A stretch of DNA of 64,000 nucleotides from Nitrosomonas sp. (GTDB lineage Bacteria; Pseudomonadota; Gammaproteobacteria; Burkholderiales; Nitrosomonadaceae). The translations under genes and the position numbers were made by a program. The stretch lies in assembly GCF_019752095.1 (NCBI RefSeq), contig NZ_JAIEMO010000003.1, positions 186,001 to 250,000 on the forward strand. The letters are read 5' to 3'. Position 1 is the stretch's first letter, and every line of letters starts with the position of its first letter. Of this stretch, positions 22,445 through 32,038 are shown piece after piece. The notes below the pieces were generated by a model. That model was not told the DNA's origin and made no database searches. It saw only the letters and a list, made by a program, of their open reading frames with translations.

Positions 22445-24016
22445 ATGATTACAGTTAGGCATTTGCCTTTTGCGCAGCGAGGAAGGCATCTTATCGTTCT
22501 GTTCTTTTTCAGCCTAGTATTGCTGGTGTCCGATTTCAGAGGAGCATCCTTTGCTGTGGCGGCTGGGCCTGAGGCGAAAATAAAGGGCGAGTTTGGTCCA
22601 TTACATGATTGGCCGATTATTCCTATTGCCATGATGCTTATGCCGGATGGAAGGGTGTTTGCTTACGGCACGAATACGAATGGTGCGCAGGGCAGCAAAA
22701 TGCATTATGCGATTTGGGATCCATCCTTGGGAACGGGAGTCGATGCATTCGAAGTATTGCCCAATACGACTGAAACGGATATTTTTTGTGCGGGACAGGC
22801 GCATATTCCTGCAAGCGGTCAGGCGCTCATTCTCGGCGGCGATGCGCTGGTAAATAACAGGCGAAACTATGCAAATAGCGATGTAAATATTTTTGATCCA
22901 GCCACTGATGCGCTGATACGCCAGACCCAGAGTATGGGGTTTAAACGCTGGTATGCAACGGCGGTTACGCTTCCAAATGGCGAGCATGTTGTGCTGGGTG
23001 GGCGCAACGACAGATTCTTTAAAGGCACAAAAACGGTTCCCGCGACTGTGGCGACTTATTCGCCCATACCTGAAGTGCGCGCGGCTGATGGTAGCTGGCG
23101 TACGCTCACTTCAGCAGCCAGCGATTATGCATATGGAGCGCTGGGTGCTTCTTCTTGGTTCTATCCAAGGGCCTGGGTAAATCCTCAAGGGAATCTGTTT
23201 ATCCTTGCGCACAATGGGTACATGTATAACCTGAATACATCCGGTGATGGTGTGCTTACCAAGTACAGCAATAAGATTCAGTCAAGCCAGGCCAGTTTGT
23301 CGAGCGTGATGTTTGCGCCCGGAAAGATTCTTACGATCCGTAAGGACCGTAAAGCTATTGTTGTTGATCTCAACAATGCTGTTAAGCCTATTGTTTCTGC
23401 CGCAGGATTCTTAGCAAAAGACCGCCAGTATGGTACCGCAACTGTTCTGGCGAATGGTCAGGTTTGGGTCAATGGCGGTTCATCGACGGGCAACGATTTG
23501 GAAGGTGCGGCGCTGGAATCGGAATTATGGGATCCAGGTACCAATACATGGAAAACGACTGCAAGCGCAGCGACGGCCCGTTTGTATCACTCGGCTTCTC
23601 TCCTGTTACCTGATGGAACGGTAATTACAGGCGGTGGCGGTGCGCAAGGCCCATTAACGCAGCTCAACGGTGAAATTTATTACCCGCCTTACTTGTTCAA
23701 GACGGATGAAAGTGGCGAGTTTGCGTTGCGCCCGGAAATCATTGATGCGCCCATAACACAAATTAGCTGGAATCAGGAGTTTTCAGTCGAAGCGAGCGAA
23801 GACATTACAAGGGTAACATTGGTACGTGCTGGTGCAGTGACGCATACATTTGACCAAGAAACCCGTTTTTTTGACTTGCCGGTTGCACAGGCGGGGAGCA
23901 TAGTAACGGTGCAGTCGCCCGTATCGCCCAATTTAGCACCACCAGGTCATTATTTGCTATTTGTTTGGAATGCCTCGGGCGTTCCTTCGGTAGCCAGAAT
24001 TATCCAAATGGGTTGA
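22445..24016 (+). CDS. probable copper-radical oxidase (galactose/glyoxal oxidase-like, kelch fold, DUF1929)
   Basis: The 523-residue protein has an N-terminal hydrophobic export segment (about residues 15-40), a kelch-repeat propeller (GGD, GGR, GGS, GGG turns between 60 and 400) and a C-terminal immunoglobulin-like DUF1929 domain (about 425-523). All five residues that form the mononuclear copper/Cys-Tyr cofactor in galactose oxidase seem present: Cys115 in DIFCAGQ, Tyr170 in KRWYATAV, Tyr381-His382 in ARLYHSASLL and His502 in PPGHYLL. Such enzymes oxidise a primary alcohol or aldehyde and release hydrogen peroxide. The substrate here is unknown. It is a single gene, followed by the MazG-like gene. 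Confidence 0.85.
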   Translation: MITVRHLPFAQRGRHLIVLFFFSLVLLVSDFRGASFAVAAGPEAKIKGEFGPLHDWPIIPIAMMLMPDGRVFAYGTNTNGAQGSKMHYAIWDPSLGTGVDAFEVLPNTTETDIFCAGQAHIPASGQALILGGDALVNNRRNYANSDVNIFDPATDALIRQTQSMGFKRWYATAVTLPNGEHVVLGGRNDRFFKGTKTVPATVATYSPIPEVRAADGSWRTLTSAASDYAYGALGASSWFYPRAWVNPQGNLFILAHNGYMYNLNTSGDGVLTKYSNKIQSSQASLSSVMFAPGKILTIRKDRKAIVVDLNNAVKPIVSAAGFLAKDRQYGTATVLANGQVWVNGGSSTGNDLEGAALESELWDPGTNTWKTTASAATARLYHSASLLLPDGTVITGGGGAQGPLTQLNGEIYYPPYLFKTDESGEFALRPEIIDAPITQISWNQEFSVEASEDITRVTLVRAGAVTHTFDQETRFFDLPVAQAGSIVTVQSPVSPNLAPPGHYLLFVWNASGVPSVARIIQMG

Positions 24017-24072
24017 GTTTTTATTTGGGTAGTTATATGGCGGCTTATTATCACTAATTGGACTTTCTGCAC

Positions 24073-24402
24073 GTGAGCGATATTAAAGAAATCACCCAAG
24101 CACTGCTTAAATTCCGTGATGAACGGGATTGGGCGCAATTTCATAATGCTAAAGACCTTGCGCTGGCATTAAATATTGAAGCCGGAGAGTTGCTCGAGGC
24201 CTTTTTATGGAAGCCTTCTGAACAGGCGGATATCGATAAGGTGAAAGAGGAGCTTGCGGACGTTGTTGCGTTTGCTTTGCTTCTTGTGGAAAAATACGAT
24301 TTGGATTTAAAGCAAATCGTACTGCAGAAGATTGAGCAAAATGCACTAAAGTATCCGGTGGAAAAAGCCAAAGGCAGCGCTAAGAAATACACTGAATTGT
24401 AA
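24073..24402 (+). CDS. MazG-like nucleotide pyrophosphohydrolase
   Basis: About 109 residues, compact all-alpha NTP pyrophosphohydrolase of the RS21-C6/MazG-like group. The metal-binding pairs are visible: EAGELLEAFLW (ExxE, helix 2) and EELADVVAFALLL (ExxD, helix 3), plus the later KYPVEKAKGSAKKYTEL tail. These enzymes clear non-canonical or excess (d)NTPs. The GTG at 24073 gives the family start VSDIKEITQALLKFRDERDW; a TTG at 24058 would add five residues. It is convergent with the methyltransferase gene, 25 bases apart. Confidence 0.88.
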   Translation: MSDIKEITQALLKFRDERDWAQFHNAKDLALALNIEAGELLEAFLWKPSEQADIDKVKEELADVVAFALLLVEKYDLDLKQIVLQKIEQNALKYPVEKAKGSAKKYTEL

Positions 24403-24427
24403 GGAACTGCTGTTGCACTATTTCTGA

Positions 24428-25600
24428 TTACTGGGTTGCTAGGCGCCACAGCGAAGTAAGCTCCGCAGCGCGAGCTTTGTGCAGTGGGTCGTTGGTATCC
24501 GAAACTCGGGGATGGCAGGGTTTCGTGTCCGTCCGATCCAATACCCTTAAGCCCGCCGCATCAATGGCAGCAAGCAATTCCTCGCGTGTGCGCAATCCCA
24601 AATGCTCAGCAAAATCGGACAGGATCAACCAACCTTCGCCGTCGGGTAGTAAATGCGCGCTAAGCCCGTGCAGAAAACCGTGCAGCATGCGACTTTCCGG
24701 GTCAAAGATGGCATGCTCCAACGGTGAGCTGGGGCGCGCAGGAATCCAAGGCGGATTGCATACGATCAGTGCAGCTTGACCTGGTGGAAAAAGATCGGCC
24801 TGCATTAATTCAACCTGGCTTAGTAAATTCAGTCGCGTCAAATTGTCTCGTGCGCAAGTTAATGCACGCGGATCTTGATCCGTTGCGATGATGTGTCGAA
24901 CACCACGCAATGCCAGAGCTGCAGCTAATACACCGGTTCCGGTGCCAATGTCGAATGCTGTGGATTGGGTTGCCAGTAGTTCGGGAGGCGACACTTGCAC
25001 AATCAATTGTACATACTCGTTGCGAATCGGTGCAAAAACCCCATAATGCGGGTGAATCGTGATGCCCAATGCCGGGATCTCAATCCCTTTTTTGCGCCAT
25101 TCGTGTGCGCCAATTAATCCTTGCAGTTCACGCAATGAGGCGATGTAGGGCTCAGTGCAGGGTCCGTAGGTTTCCAAACAAGCAGTATGCGCATCGGGTG
25201 CGCGGCGCAGGGGAATGCTGTGATCGGCGTTAAAAGGGATCAGCAGTTTTTCCAGGACACGGGCGCGTTGCGATTGCGCCAGACGATGCCGGTGAAAAAC
25301 TTCAGCGTGTGAAACGCTTGGTTGTTTTGGTTTCTCCGGCTTTTTTTTGTCCGCACGCCGTGCCATTGCTTGCAGAAGTTGGCGTGCATTCTGAAAATCT
25401 CCGCGCCACAGCAATGCGGTACCTTCGCATGCCAGCCGGTAAGCGGTATCGGCTGGCATGCGGTCATCAATGACTTGCACTCGTTTGGGCGGCGGCAGTC
25501 CCTTTTCAGAATGCCAGTGAGCGGATTTTTCCTCGCCAATTTCTTGCCAATGAATCATGCAATCATTGTTCATGGCGATAGCGACGGTAAAATAAGCCAC
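24428..25600 (-). CDS. class I SAM-dependent methyltransferase (N6/N5-type)
   Basis: The 390-residue protein has an uncharacterised N-terminal domain (residues 1-180) and a Rossmann methyltransferase core. Motif I is AFDIGTGTGVLAAALAL (around 215), acidic IIATDQDPRALTCARDN follows, and motif IV is LIVCNPPWIPA (around 290). The (N/D)PPW motif points to methylation of an amide or amino nitrogen, as in PrmC- or RlmG-like enzymes, but the substrate is not readable from sequence. It is convergent with the MazG-like gene and divergent from rhlE. Confidence 0.85.
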   Translation of the reverse strand: MAYFTVAIAMNNDCMIHWQEIGEEKSAHWHSEKGLPPPKRVQVIDDRMPADTAYRLACEGTALLWRGDFQNARQLLQAMARRADKKKPEKPKQPSVSHAEVFHRHRLAQSQRARVLEKLLIPFNADHSIPLRRAPDAHTACLETYGPCTEPYIASLRELQGLIGAHEWRKKGIEIPALGITIHPHYGVFAPIRNEYVQLIVQVSPPELLATQSTAFDIGTGTGVLAAALALRGVRHIIATDQDPRALTCARDNLTRLNLLSQVELMQADLFPPGQAALIVCNPPWIPARPSSPLEHAIFDPESRMLHGFLHGLSAHLLPDGEGWLILSDFAEHLGLRTREELLAAIDAAGLRVLDRTDTKPCHPRVSDTNDPLHKARAAELTSLWRLATQ

Positions 25601-25784
25601 GTAGTAAAATAATAATATAAGGTCATGGAAGAATTAGAAATTTGTTGATGATTGTTGAGATTCTGAAACCAATTCATATTATACTCGCTACAAGAATTGG
25701 ATTTATGGCAGTATCCTTCATCCCTTTGTCTTGATAGTCATACCCAACCTGGGATGACAACCCGTTAACCCTCCTTGGAGTTTT

Positions 25785-27122
25785 ATGTCTTTCGCTACTT
25801 TCGGCTTGTCCGATGAAATTATTCGTGCCGTAACAGAGCGCGGCTATACCGTACCTACACCCATTCAAGCGCAAGCAATACCCGCCGTCCTGACGGGCGG
25901 CGATCTGCTGGCCGGGGCGCAAACCGGCACCGGAAAGACGGCTGGCTTTACCTTGCCGATTCTGCACCGCCTTTCTGACAAAAGCGTCAAAGGGCCATCC
26001 ATTGGGCGGCCGCCAATAAGGGCGCTTATTTTGGTGCCAACACGAGAACTTGCGGCGCAGGTTGAAGAGAGTGTGCGTGATTACGGCAAATATTTAAAGT
26101 TAAGTTCAATGATAATGATTGGTGGTGTGAATATTAATCCGCAAATCACCCGCCTGAAAAGCCGCGTGGATATTCTGGTCGCGACACCGGGACGCTTGCT
26201 GGATCATGTGCAACAAAAAACACTGAGCCTGTCACAGATCGAAATCCTCGTGCTGGACGAGGCCGACCGCATGCTCGATATGGGTTTTATTCGAGATATC
26301 AAAAAGATACTCGCGCTGTTACCCAAGCAGCGGCAAAATTTATTATTTTCAGCGACTTTCTCGGACGAGATCCGGGCGCTAGCGGATAATCTGCTCAACC
26401 AACCAGCCCTGATTGAAGCGGCGCGTCGTAATGCGGTTGCAGACAAGGTCACGCATGTGGTGCATCCGGTTGATCGTGAGCGCAAACGAAATCTCTTGGC
26501 ACATCTAATTAAGCAGCATGGCTGGTCGCAGGTGCTGGTATTTACCCGTACCAAGCACGGCGCCAATAAGCTGGCAGAATTTCTGACCGCAGGCGGTATT
26601 CCTGCACTTGCAATTCATGGTAACAAAAGCCAGACGGCGCGCACGCAGGCATTAGCCAAATTCAAGACGGGTAACCTGCAAGTCTTGGTAGCGACCGATA
26701 TCGCTGCACGTGGCATTGATATCAGTGAATTGCCCCACGTAGTTAATTTTGAATTGCCCCATGTCCCCGAGGATTATGTTCACCGCATTGGCCGGACGGG
26801 CCGTGCTGGAGCGGAAGGAGATGCCGTATCGTTGGTGTGCGTGGATGAAATTAAGCTGCTCACAGGTATCGAAAAATTGATTAAGCACGAATTACGTAGT
26901 CAGGTGATTGCTGGATTTGAGCCTGATCCTAGTATCAAGGCTGAGCCAATTAAAAATGGCCGTGGTGGGGAACCGCGTGGCGCAACGCCCTCGCGCAATT
27001 CACCAAAAAAATCAGAAAATAAAAAGCCGGTAAGTAAAAAATCTGCGGGTGCCGGTTTTGCTCCATCGTCCCGTCGACGTTTCGATGAGCCTCGTCGAGC
27101 GAGCGGAGCACGAGGACGCTAG
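25785..27122 (+). CDS. rhlE: DEAD-box ATP-dependent RNA helicase RhlE
   Basis: The 445-residue helicase shows the DEAD-box motifs in order: Q motif [14 protein letters not shown]...TPIQAQAIP, Walker A AQTGTGKT (about residue 48), [28 protein letters not shown], then [13 protein letters not shown] and [13 protein letters not shown]. The C-terminal tail (about 375-445) is Gly/Lys/Arg-rich, as in RhlE, and would add non-specific RNA contacts. RhlE proteins remodel rRNA during ribosome assembly and assist RNA decay. The CCTTGGAG ribosome site fixes the start. It converges on the efflux operon end. Confidence 0.93.
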   Translation: MSFATFGLSDEIIRAVTERGYTVPTPIQAQAIPAVLTGGDLLAGAQTGTGKTAGFTLPILHRLSDKSVKGPSIGRPPIRALILVPTRELAAQVEESVRDYGKYLKLSSMIMIGGVNINPQITRLKSRVDILVATPGRLLDHVQQKTLSLSQIEILVLDEADRMLDMGFIRDIKKILALLPKQRQNLLFSATFSDEIRALADNLLNQPALIEAARRNAVADKVTHVVHPVDRERKRNLLAHLIKQHGWSQVLVFTRTKHGANKLAEFLTAGGIPALAIHGNKSQTARTQALAKFKTGNLQVLVATDIAARGIDISELPHVVNFELPHVPEDYVHRIGRTGRAGAEGDAVSLVCVDEIKLLTGIEKLIKHELRSQVIAGFEPDPSIKAEPIKNGRGGEPRGATPSRNSPKKSENKKPVSKKSAGAGFAPSSRRRFDEPRRASGARGR

Positions 27123-27154
27123 CTCGCTATTCGTCGATAATCCAGGATGCAAAC

Positions 27155-27622
27155 TTACGGCATCACTGCCGGAGCAAGTGGAATTCCGCGCAGCTTGAAG
27201 CCGGGTTTTAGACCACGCGCATTGAACCAACCTTGGTTCATTTCCAGCGCATAGCGTACCGGCTTACTCGAACAGTGCGAGCGCTCGGTGCGTGGCTGCA
27301 TGTCGCGCAGATTGACGATGGCGCCATCATTGTCGATAAACGCGATGGTGAGCGGTATCAACGTATTGCGCATCCAATAGCAGCGCACTTGCGGCACTTC
27401 GTAAACGAATAGCATTCCTTCGTTAACCTCCATCTTCTTACGGTGCATTAAGCCGACGCTTTGCTGGTTGTACGTGTGCGCAACTTCGGCTTGTATTACA
27501 TGCATGCCGGCTGTTAATTCGACTGTAGGCAGGCGTGGTTGTGCGCGATCCTGTGCGATCGCATGGCTGGCGAATAATAATCCGCAGGCAAGTACGCCAT
27601 GCCGCACTAAATTTCTAATCAT
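27155..27622 (-). CDS. DUF192 family exported protein
   Basis: The 155-residue product has a signal peptide (MIRNLVRHGVLACGLLFASHAIAQ) and one DUF192 domain: GLMHRKKMEVNEGMLFVYEVPQVRCYWMRNTLIPLTIAFID and YALEMNQGWFNARGLKPG. Family function is not established. It is the last gene of the efflux operon and its start overlaps the pump stop codon by 4 bases, so it is translationally coupled, although DUF192 has no recognised part in drug efflux. Confidence 0.88.
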   Translation of the reverse strand: MIRNLVRHGVLACGLLFASHAIAQDRAQPRLPTVELTAGMHVIQAEVAHTYNQQSVGLMHRKKMEVNEGMLFVYEVPQVRCYWMRNTLIPLTIAFIDNDGAIVNLRDMQPRTERSHCSSKPVRYALEMNQGWFNARGLKPGFKLRGIPLAPAVMP

Positions 27623-30600
27623 GGTTTACCTTCATCGATTCTGGCTTGATCATCTTGCGGCGGCGCTATAGCAATCGCTTGTTGCGACTCGTTTGCATTA
27701 GTGGGTTGTCTGCCGCGTTGTGTAAGCTTGCCGATCACGACAAAAAACAGCGGCACAAAAAAGATCGCCAAAAATGTGGCTGCCAGCATACCCCCGAACA
27801 CACCGGTTCCGATTGAGTGACGGCTGGCTGCGCCCGCACCGGACGCGATAACCAGTGGCAGCACACCCAGAATGAACGCCATCGACGTCATGATAATAGG
27901 CCGAAAGCGAAGCCGTGCCGCATCGAGTGCTGCTTCGGTTAATGACATCCCGGCCGCGTAGCGTTGATTGGCAAATTCCACAATTAAAATGGCATTCTTG
28001 GCCGCTAATCCGATCAAAGTCACCAAGCCGATTTGAAAATAAATGTCATTGGTCAAATCCCTTGTCCAGATTGCCAGAAATGCTCCCAGAACTCCAAAAG
28101 GGATGGCTAAAATAACAGCAAATGGAATAGACCAGCTTTCATACAAGGCGGCCAATACCAGAAATACCATCAGTAAGGCAAAAGCGAAAACATAAGTCGA
28201 TTGTCCGCTGGCCTTACGCTCTTGCAAGGATATTCCGCTCCAATCGATCGAATAACCTTTCGGCGTGAGAATTTCATCGGCGATTTGTTGCAAGGCTTCC
28301 AGCGCTTCCCCCGAACTATAGCCGGGTGCCGCGCCGCCCAATATGAGCGCAGAATTATATCCGTTGAAATGCGTTACGGGGTCTGGGCCACTATTAAACT
28401 CGGTGGTTACTACCGAATCCAGTGGAATCATAGTATTTGTTGTTCCTGTTCGGGCGCGCACATAAATCTTGCTGATATCATCCGGATTGGAGCGATATTC
28501 TGGCAGTGCTTCAGTCTGCACCCGGTAGATACGGCCAAATTTTACAAAATCATTGACATACAGATTACCAAAATAGGCCTGCATGGTATCAAATACTTCC
28601 GAAATCGGAACACCCAATGCTTTGGCACGTTCGCGATCTACCGTGGCAAACAGTCGTGGCGCACTGATACGAAAATTGGTGCTGGCAACCGCAATCGCCG
28701 GGTGTTCTGTGGCTCTGGCAGTAAACTCCTGCGCCACTGCGGCAAATTCAGCGAAATCTCCGCCAGCGGGATCCTGCAATTGCGCTGAAAAACCGCCGGT
28801 GGAACCCAATCCGCTGATCGAAGGGGCATTAAAAGCCAGCACCAAAGCTTCCGGAATTTTAGCAAATTCCTGGTAAGCTGCGGCTATCAGACCGGGTACC
28901 TGTTCGTCGGCATGCTTGCGCTCGTCCCAGTGATGTAACGGGACAAACATCGTCGCTTGGTTCGTTCCGCGGGTACCGAAAACAAAATTCTGGCCGGTCA
29001 GTGTGTCGGTTGAATGAACGGCGGGAATTTCTTGAAAATATCCTTCAATTTTCTCTAAAACCTCGATGGTGCGCGTCAGTGAAGCGCCATCCGGCAATTG
29101 CACCACGGTAATAAAATAGCCCTGATCCTCTTCCGGCAGGAAACTTCCAGGAATTGCTTTGAACAGACCCATATTAACCAGTATCAGCATCAAAAAAATG
29201 ATAAGCGCAATTACGGATCGCTTAATGACGACGCCAACCGTTCCGACATATCCTGTCTGCGCCCAATCAAAAAACCGATTGAATGTTTTCCAGAATCGTC
29301 CGGGAGAGCCATGGCTAGGCTTGAGCACCAAGGCGCATAATGCGGGACTGAGGGTCAATGCCACAAATCCGGAAATAGTCACTGAGAGCGCAATGGTGAT
29401 TGCAAACTGTTGATACAATTCGCCAGTAATTCCGCCCAAGAATGCCACGGGTACAAACACGGCGGCCAGCACCAGAACACTTGCAATCACTGGCCCAGTC
29501 ACCTCGCTCATGGATTTTTTTGCAGCATCTCGGGGTGAGAGCCCGCCTTGAGTCATTTGTCGCTCGGCATTCTCCACTACTATAATCGCGTCATCCACCA
29601 CGATACCGATGGCCAGAATCATACCGAAAAGCGTCAGCGTATTGATCGAAAATCCCAACGCTTCCATACCGGCAAGCGTTCCAATCAGGGAAATTGGAAC
29701 GGCGAGCGCCGGAATCAGCGTTGCACGCCAACTCTGCAGAAAGAGAAAAACAACCAGAATTACCAATATCATTGCTTCGGCAAGCGTTTTGACCACTTCC
29801 CTGATAGAAACATCAATGAATGTTGTTGTGTCGTATGGAATATCATAAGACACGCCTGCTGGAAAGCTGTTTGCAAGCTTGTCCATTTCTTCACGAATCC
29901 GTTTAGAGGTGTCGAGCGCATTTGCGCCAGGTGACAGAAAGGTCAGCAAGAAAGTGTTAGGTTTCCCATTCCACCGCCCTTGCAGGTCATAGGATTGAGC
30001 ACCTAATTCCACGCGTGCAACATCCCGCATCCGTACCATCGCGCCGTCCGGGTGGGCACGAATAATCATGTCTTCGAATTCGTTAACCTCACTCATGCGG
30101 CCACGAGTAATGACCGGGATAGTTAATTCTGTACCCTTGGGCGTTGGTTCGCGCCCTATCCTGCCAGCTGGGAAATCGCGATTCTGCTCCCGCACGACCG
30201 CTGCAATTTCGGTTGGCGTAATATTAAGTTGCGCCATGCGGACGGGGTCGAGAATCAGCCGCATGGAGTAATTCTGCCCGCCAAAAATGACCGCGTCACC
30301 AACACCGGGAAGCCGTTTGACATTATCGAGAATGCGCAACAAACTATAGTTCGAGAGAAAAACGGTGTCATGCTTGGGATCCGTTGAACTCAATGCAATC
30401 ACCGCCAATAAATCGGGCGATGTTTTTTTAACCGTAATACCCTGTCGCACAACCTCATCGGGCAGTTGTGGCTCGGCCAGACGCTGCCGGTTCTGTGTCT
30501 GCACCTGTGCAATATCGATGTCGGTTCCAATCTCGAACGTGAGCTTCATGGTCATATGCCCATCGTTGGTACTGGTCGATTCATAATATAAAAGATTATC

Positions 30601-30819
30601 AATACCCGGAAGCTGCACTTCGATTGGGCGAGCCACCGCTTCCGCCACGACTTCCGCGCTGGCGCCCGGATAATCCGCATCGATCTGCACCATCGGTGGC
30701 GTGATCTGAGGAAACTGCGCGATGGGTAGCTTTTGCAGGGCAACTAAGCCGATGACAACAATGATAATGGACAGTACCGATGCAAAAATGGGCCGATCAA
30801 TAAAGAAATGAGAGTTCAT
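27619..30819 (-). CDS. RND efflux pump inner-membrane transporter (HAE-1 family, AcrB/MexF-like)
   Basis: The 1066-residue protein has the RND plan: a short N-terminal cytoplasmic start (MNSHFFIDRPIFASVLSIII), TM1, a large periplasmic loop, TM2-6, TM7, a second loop and TM8-12. The proton-relay aspartates are in TM4 (GIVVDDAIIVVENAERQ, about residue 405), and GLAAKNAILIVEFAN holds the conserved TM10 lysine. FLPEEDQGYF begins the second periplasmic loop. Such trimers export hydrophobic toxic compounds using the proton gradient. It overlaps the adaptor gene by 4 bases upstream and DUF192 by 4 bases downstream. Substrates cannot be predicted. Confidence 0.95.
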   Translation of the reverse strand: MNSHFFIDRPIFASVLSIIIVVIGLVALQKLPIAQFPQITPPMVQIDADYPGASAEVVAEAVARPIEVQLPGIDNLLYYESTSTNDGHMTMKLTFEIGTDIDIAQVQTQNRQRLAEPQLPDEVVRQGITVKKTSPDLLAVIALSSTDPKHDTVFLSNYSLLRILDNVKRLPGVGDAVIFGGQNYSMRLILDPVRMAQLNITPTEIAAVVREQNRDFPAGRIGREPTPKGTELTIPVITRGRMSEVNEFEDMIIRAHPDGAMVRMRDVARVELGAQSYDLQGRWNGKPNTFLLTFLSPGANALDTSKRIREEMDKLANSFPAGVSYDIPYDTTTFIDVSIREVVKTLAEAMILVILVVFLFLQSWRATLIPALAVPISLIGTLAGMEALGFSINTLTLFGMILAIGIVVDDAIIVVENAERQMTQGGLSPRDAAKKSMSEVTGPVIASVLVLAAVFVPVAFLGGITGELYQQFAITIALSVTISGFVALTLSPALCALVLKPSHGSPGRFWKTFNRFFDWAQTGYVGTVGVVIKRSVIALIIFLMLILVNMGLFKAIPGSFLPEEDQGYFITVVQLPDGASLTRTIEVLEKIEGYFQEIPAVHSTDTLTGQNFVFGTRGTNQATMFVPLHHWDERKHADEQVPGLIAAAYQEFAKIPEALVLAFNAPSISGLGSTGGFSAQLQDPAGGDFAEFAAVAQEFTARATEHPAIAVASTNFRISAPRLFATVDRERAKALGVPISEVFDTMQAYFGNLYVNDFVKFGRIYRVQTEALPEYRSNPDDISKIYVRARTGTTNTMIPLDSVVTTEFNSGPDPVTHFNGYNSALILGGAAPGYSSGEALEALQQIADEILTPKGYSIDWSGISLQERKASGQSTYVFAFALLMVFLVLAALYESWSIPFAVILAIPFGVLGAFLAIWTRDLTNDIYFQIGLVTLIGLAAKNAILIVEFANQRYAAGMSLTEAALDAARLRFRPIIMTSMAFILGVLPLVIASGAGAASRHSIGTGVFGGMLAATFLAIFFVPLFFVVIGKLTQRGRQPTNANESQQAIAIAPPQDDQARIDEGKP

Positions 30820-32009
30820 GGCGTACTTTGTAGGTTGGGTTCCTCGGCATTATGGATTATGGCGGTTGTTTCTTTCTGATCGGCTACAGGATCGACCTTA
30901 GCGCCCGGAAGAATCCGGAAAAAACCCTCCACAACCACACGCTCCCCTGAGCGCAAACCTTCTTCGATCAACCATTCCTTGCCACGCCACATGCTGGCCC
31001 TAATCGCTCTAAGTTCCGCCTTATCTTCCTCGTCAACGACATAGACAAACGAACCGCTGGGTCCCTGCTGCACAGCGCGCTGCGGGATCAGGATGGCATC
31101 GGTGCGGGTATAGCCTTTAATGCGAACTTTGACGAACTGGCCGGGATAAAAATAAGATTGCCCCGGGGCAAACGCGCCTTCGGGATTGGGGAATACAAAC
31201 CGTCCTTGCAATGTGCCCGTTTCAGGCCGCAAAGCAACATCTGCAAAATCAAGAACACCTTCTTGAGGATAGACGCTGCCATCCATGAAAGTCATCACGC
31301 CGCGTAACTGAAAAATATCCGGTCGCTCCACCTTATGCTCAGCGAGTTCACGGCGGCGGCGCAGAAGATAGCTTTCGGGAACACTGACATTGACATACAT
31401 CGGATCCAATTGGTCGATCGTTGCGAGCAGCGTTTCCTGAGCTGAAATCAGTCTTCCCTCATAGAAATGGCTGCGACCAATGCGACCGTTCACTGGCGCT
31501 GTAATGATCGTATTATCCAGATCAAATTTGGCCTTGATCAGATCATTTTGTGCCGATTCCAGCGCTGCTTTCGCACCCCGTACCTCCGCCTGTGCATCAT
31601 CCACATTTTTTTTACTCACCGCTTGCTGCTCAAGCAGCGGAAGCACACGCGCCAAATCCTGCTTGGCTAGATCGAGCCGGGCCTGAGCCTGAGCCACCTT
31701 GGCTTTGCTGCTGAGATAAATCGCTTTAAATGGCACAGGATCAATGAGGTATAGCTGATTACCCTGTTTAATATTGCGCCCTTCGGTAAAAAAGACCTTT
31801 TTGATGATTCCGCTGACTTGCGAACGGATCTCGACTGGGCGAAAAGCTTCCGTTTGCCCAATGAATTCCGGTTCATCCTGAATCGCTTGCGACGTTACGG
31901 TGATTACTTCGACTTGCGGAACAGGGGCAGTAGAATCCGCAGGCGGCTTTTCGGTGCAACCGATCAGAAGAGCCAGGCACAATCCGATGCTCAAATAAAT
32001 TTTATTCAT
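30816..32009 (-). CDS. RND efflux periplasmic adaptor lipoprotein
   Basis: The 397-residue membrane-fusion protein begins with a lipoprotein signal ending LALLIGC. The family layout follows: EVRSQVSGIIKKVFFTEG type lipoyl half-motif (about residue 65), a helical hairpin KVAQAQARLDLAKQDLARVL...AALESAQNDLIKAKFDLDNT (100-165), a second lipoyl half TVITAPVNGRIGRS, then beta-barrel and membrane-proximal domains. It links the pump to the outer membrane channel. It overlaps the pump gene by 4 bases and follows the channel gene by 29 bases, so the three parts are one operon. Confidence 0.94.
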   Translation of the reverse strand: MNKIYLSIGLCLALLIGCTEKPPADSTAPVPQVEVITVTSQAIQDEPEFIGQTEAFRPVEIRSQVSGIIKKVFFTEGRNIKQGNQLYLIDPVPFKAIYLSSKAKVAQAQARLDLAKQDLARVLPLLEQQAVSKKNVDDAQAEVRGAKAALESAQNDLIKAKFDLDNTIITAPVNGRIGRSHFYEGRLISAQETLLATIDQLDPMYVNVSVPESYLLRRRRELAEHKVERPDIFQLRGVMTFMDGSVYPQEGVLDFADVALRPETGTLQGRFVFPNPEGAFAPGQSYFYPGQFVKVRIKGYTRTDAILIPQRAVQQGPSGSFVYVVDEEDKAELRAIRASMWRGKEWLIEEGLRSGERVVVEGFFRILPGAKVDPVADQKETTAIIHNAEEPNLQSTP

Positions 32010-32038
32010 GTTTTTCCTCTGTGCTGATGCAACCGAGT

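Noticed and set aside
28201-28788. 195-codon open frame antisense to the RND pump gene
   Set aside because: No recognisable domain and no start context; it is a shadow of the pump reading frame.
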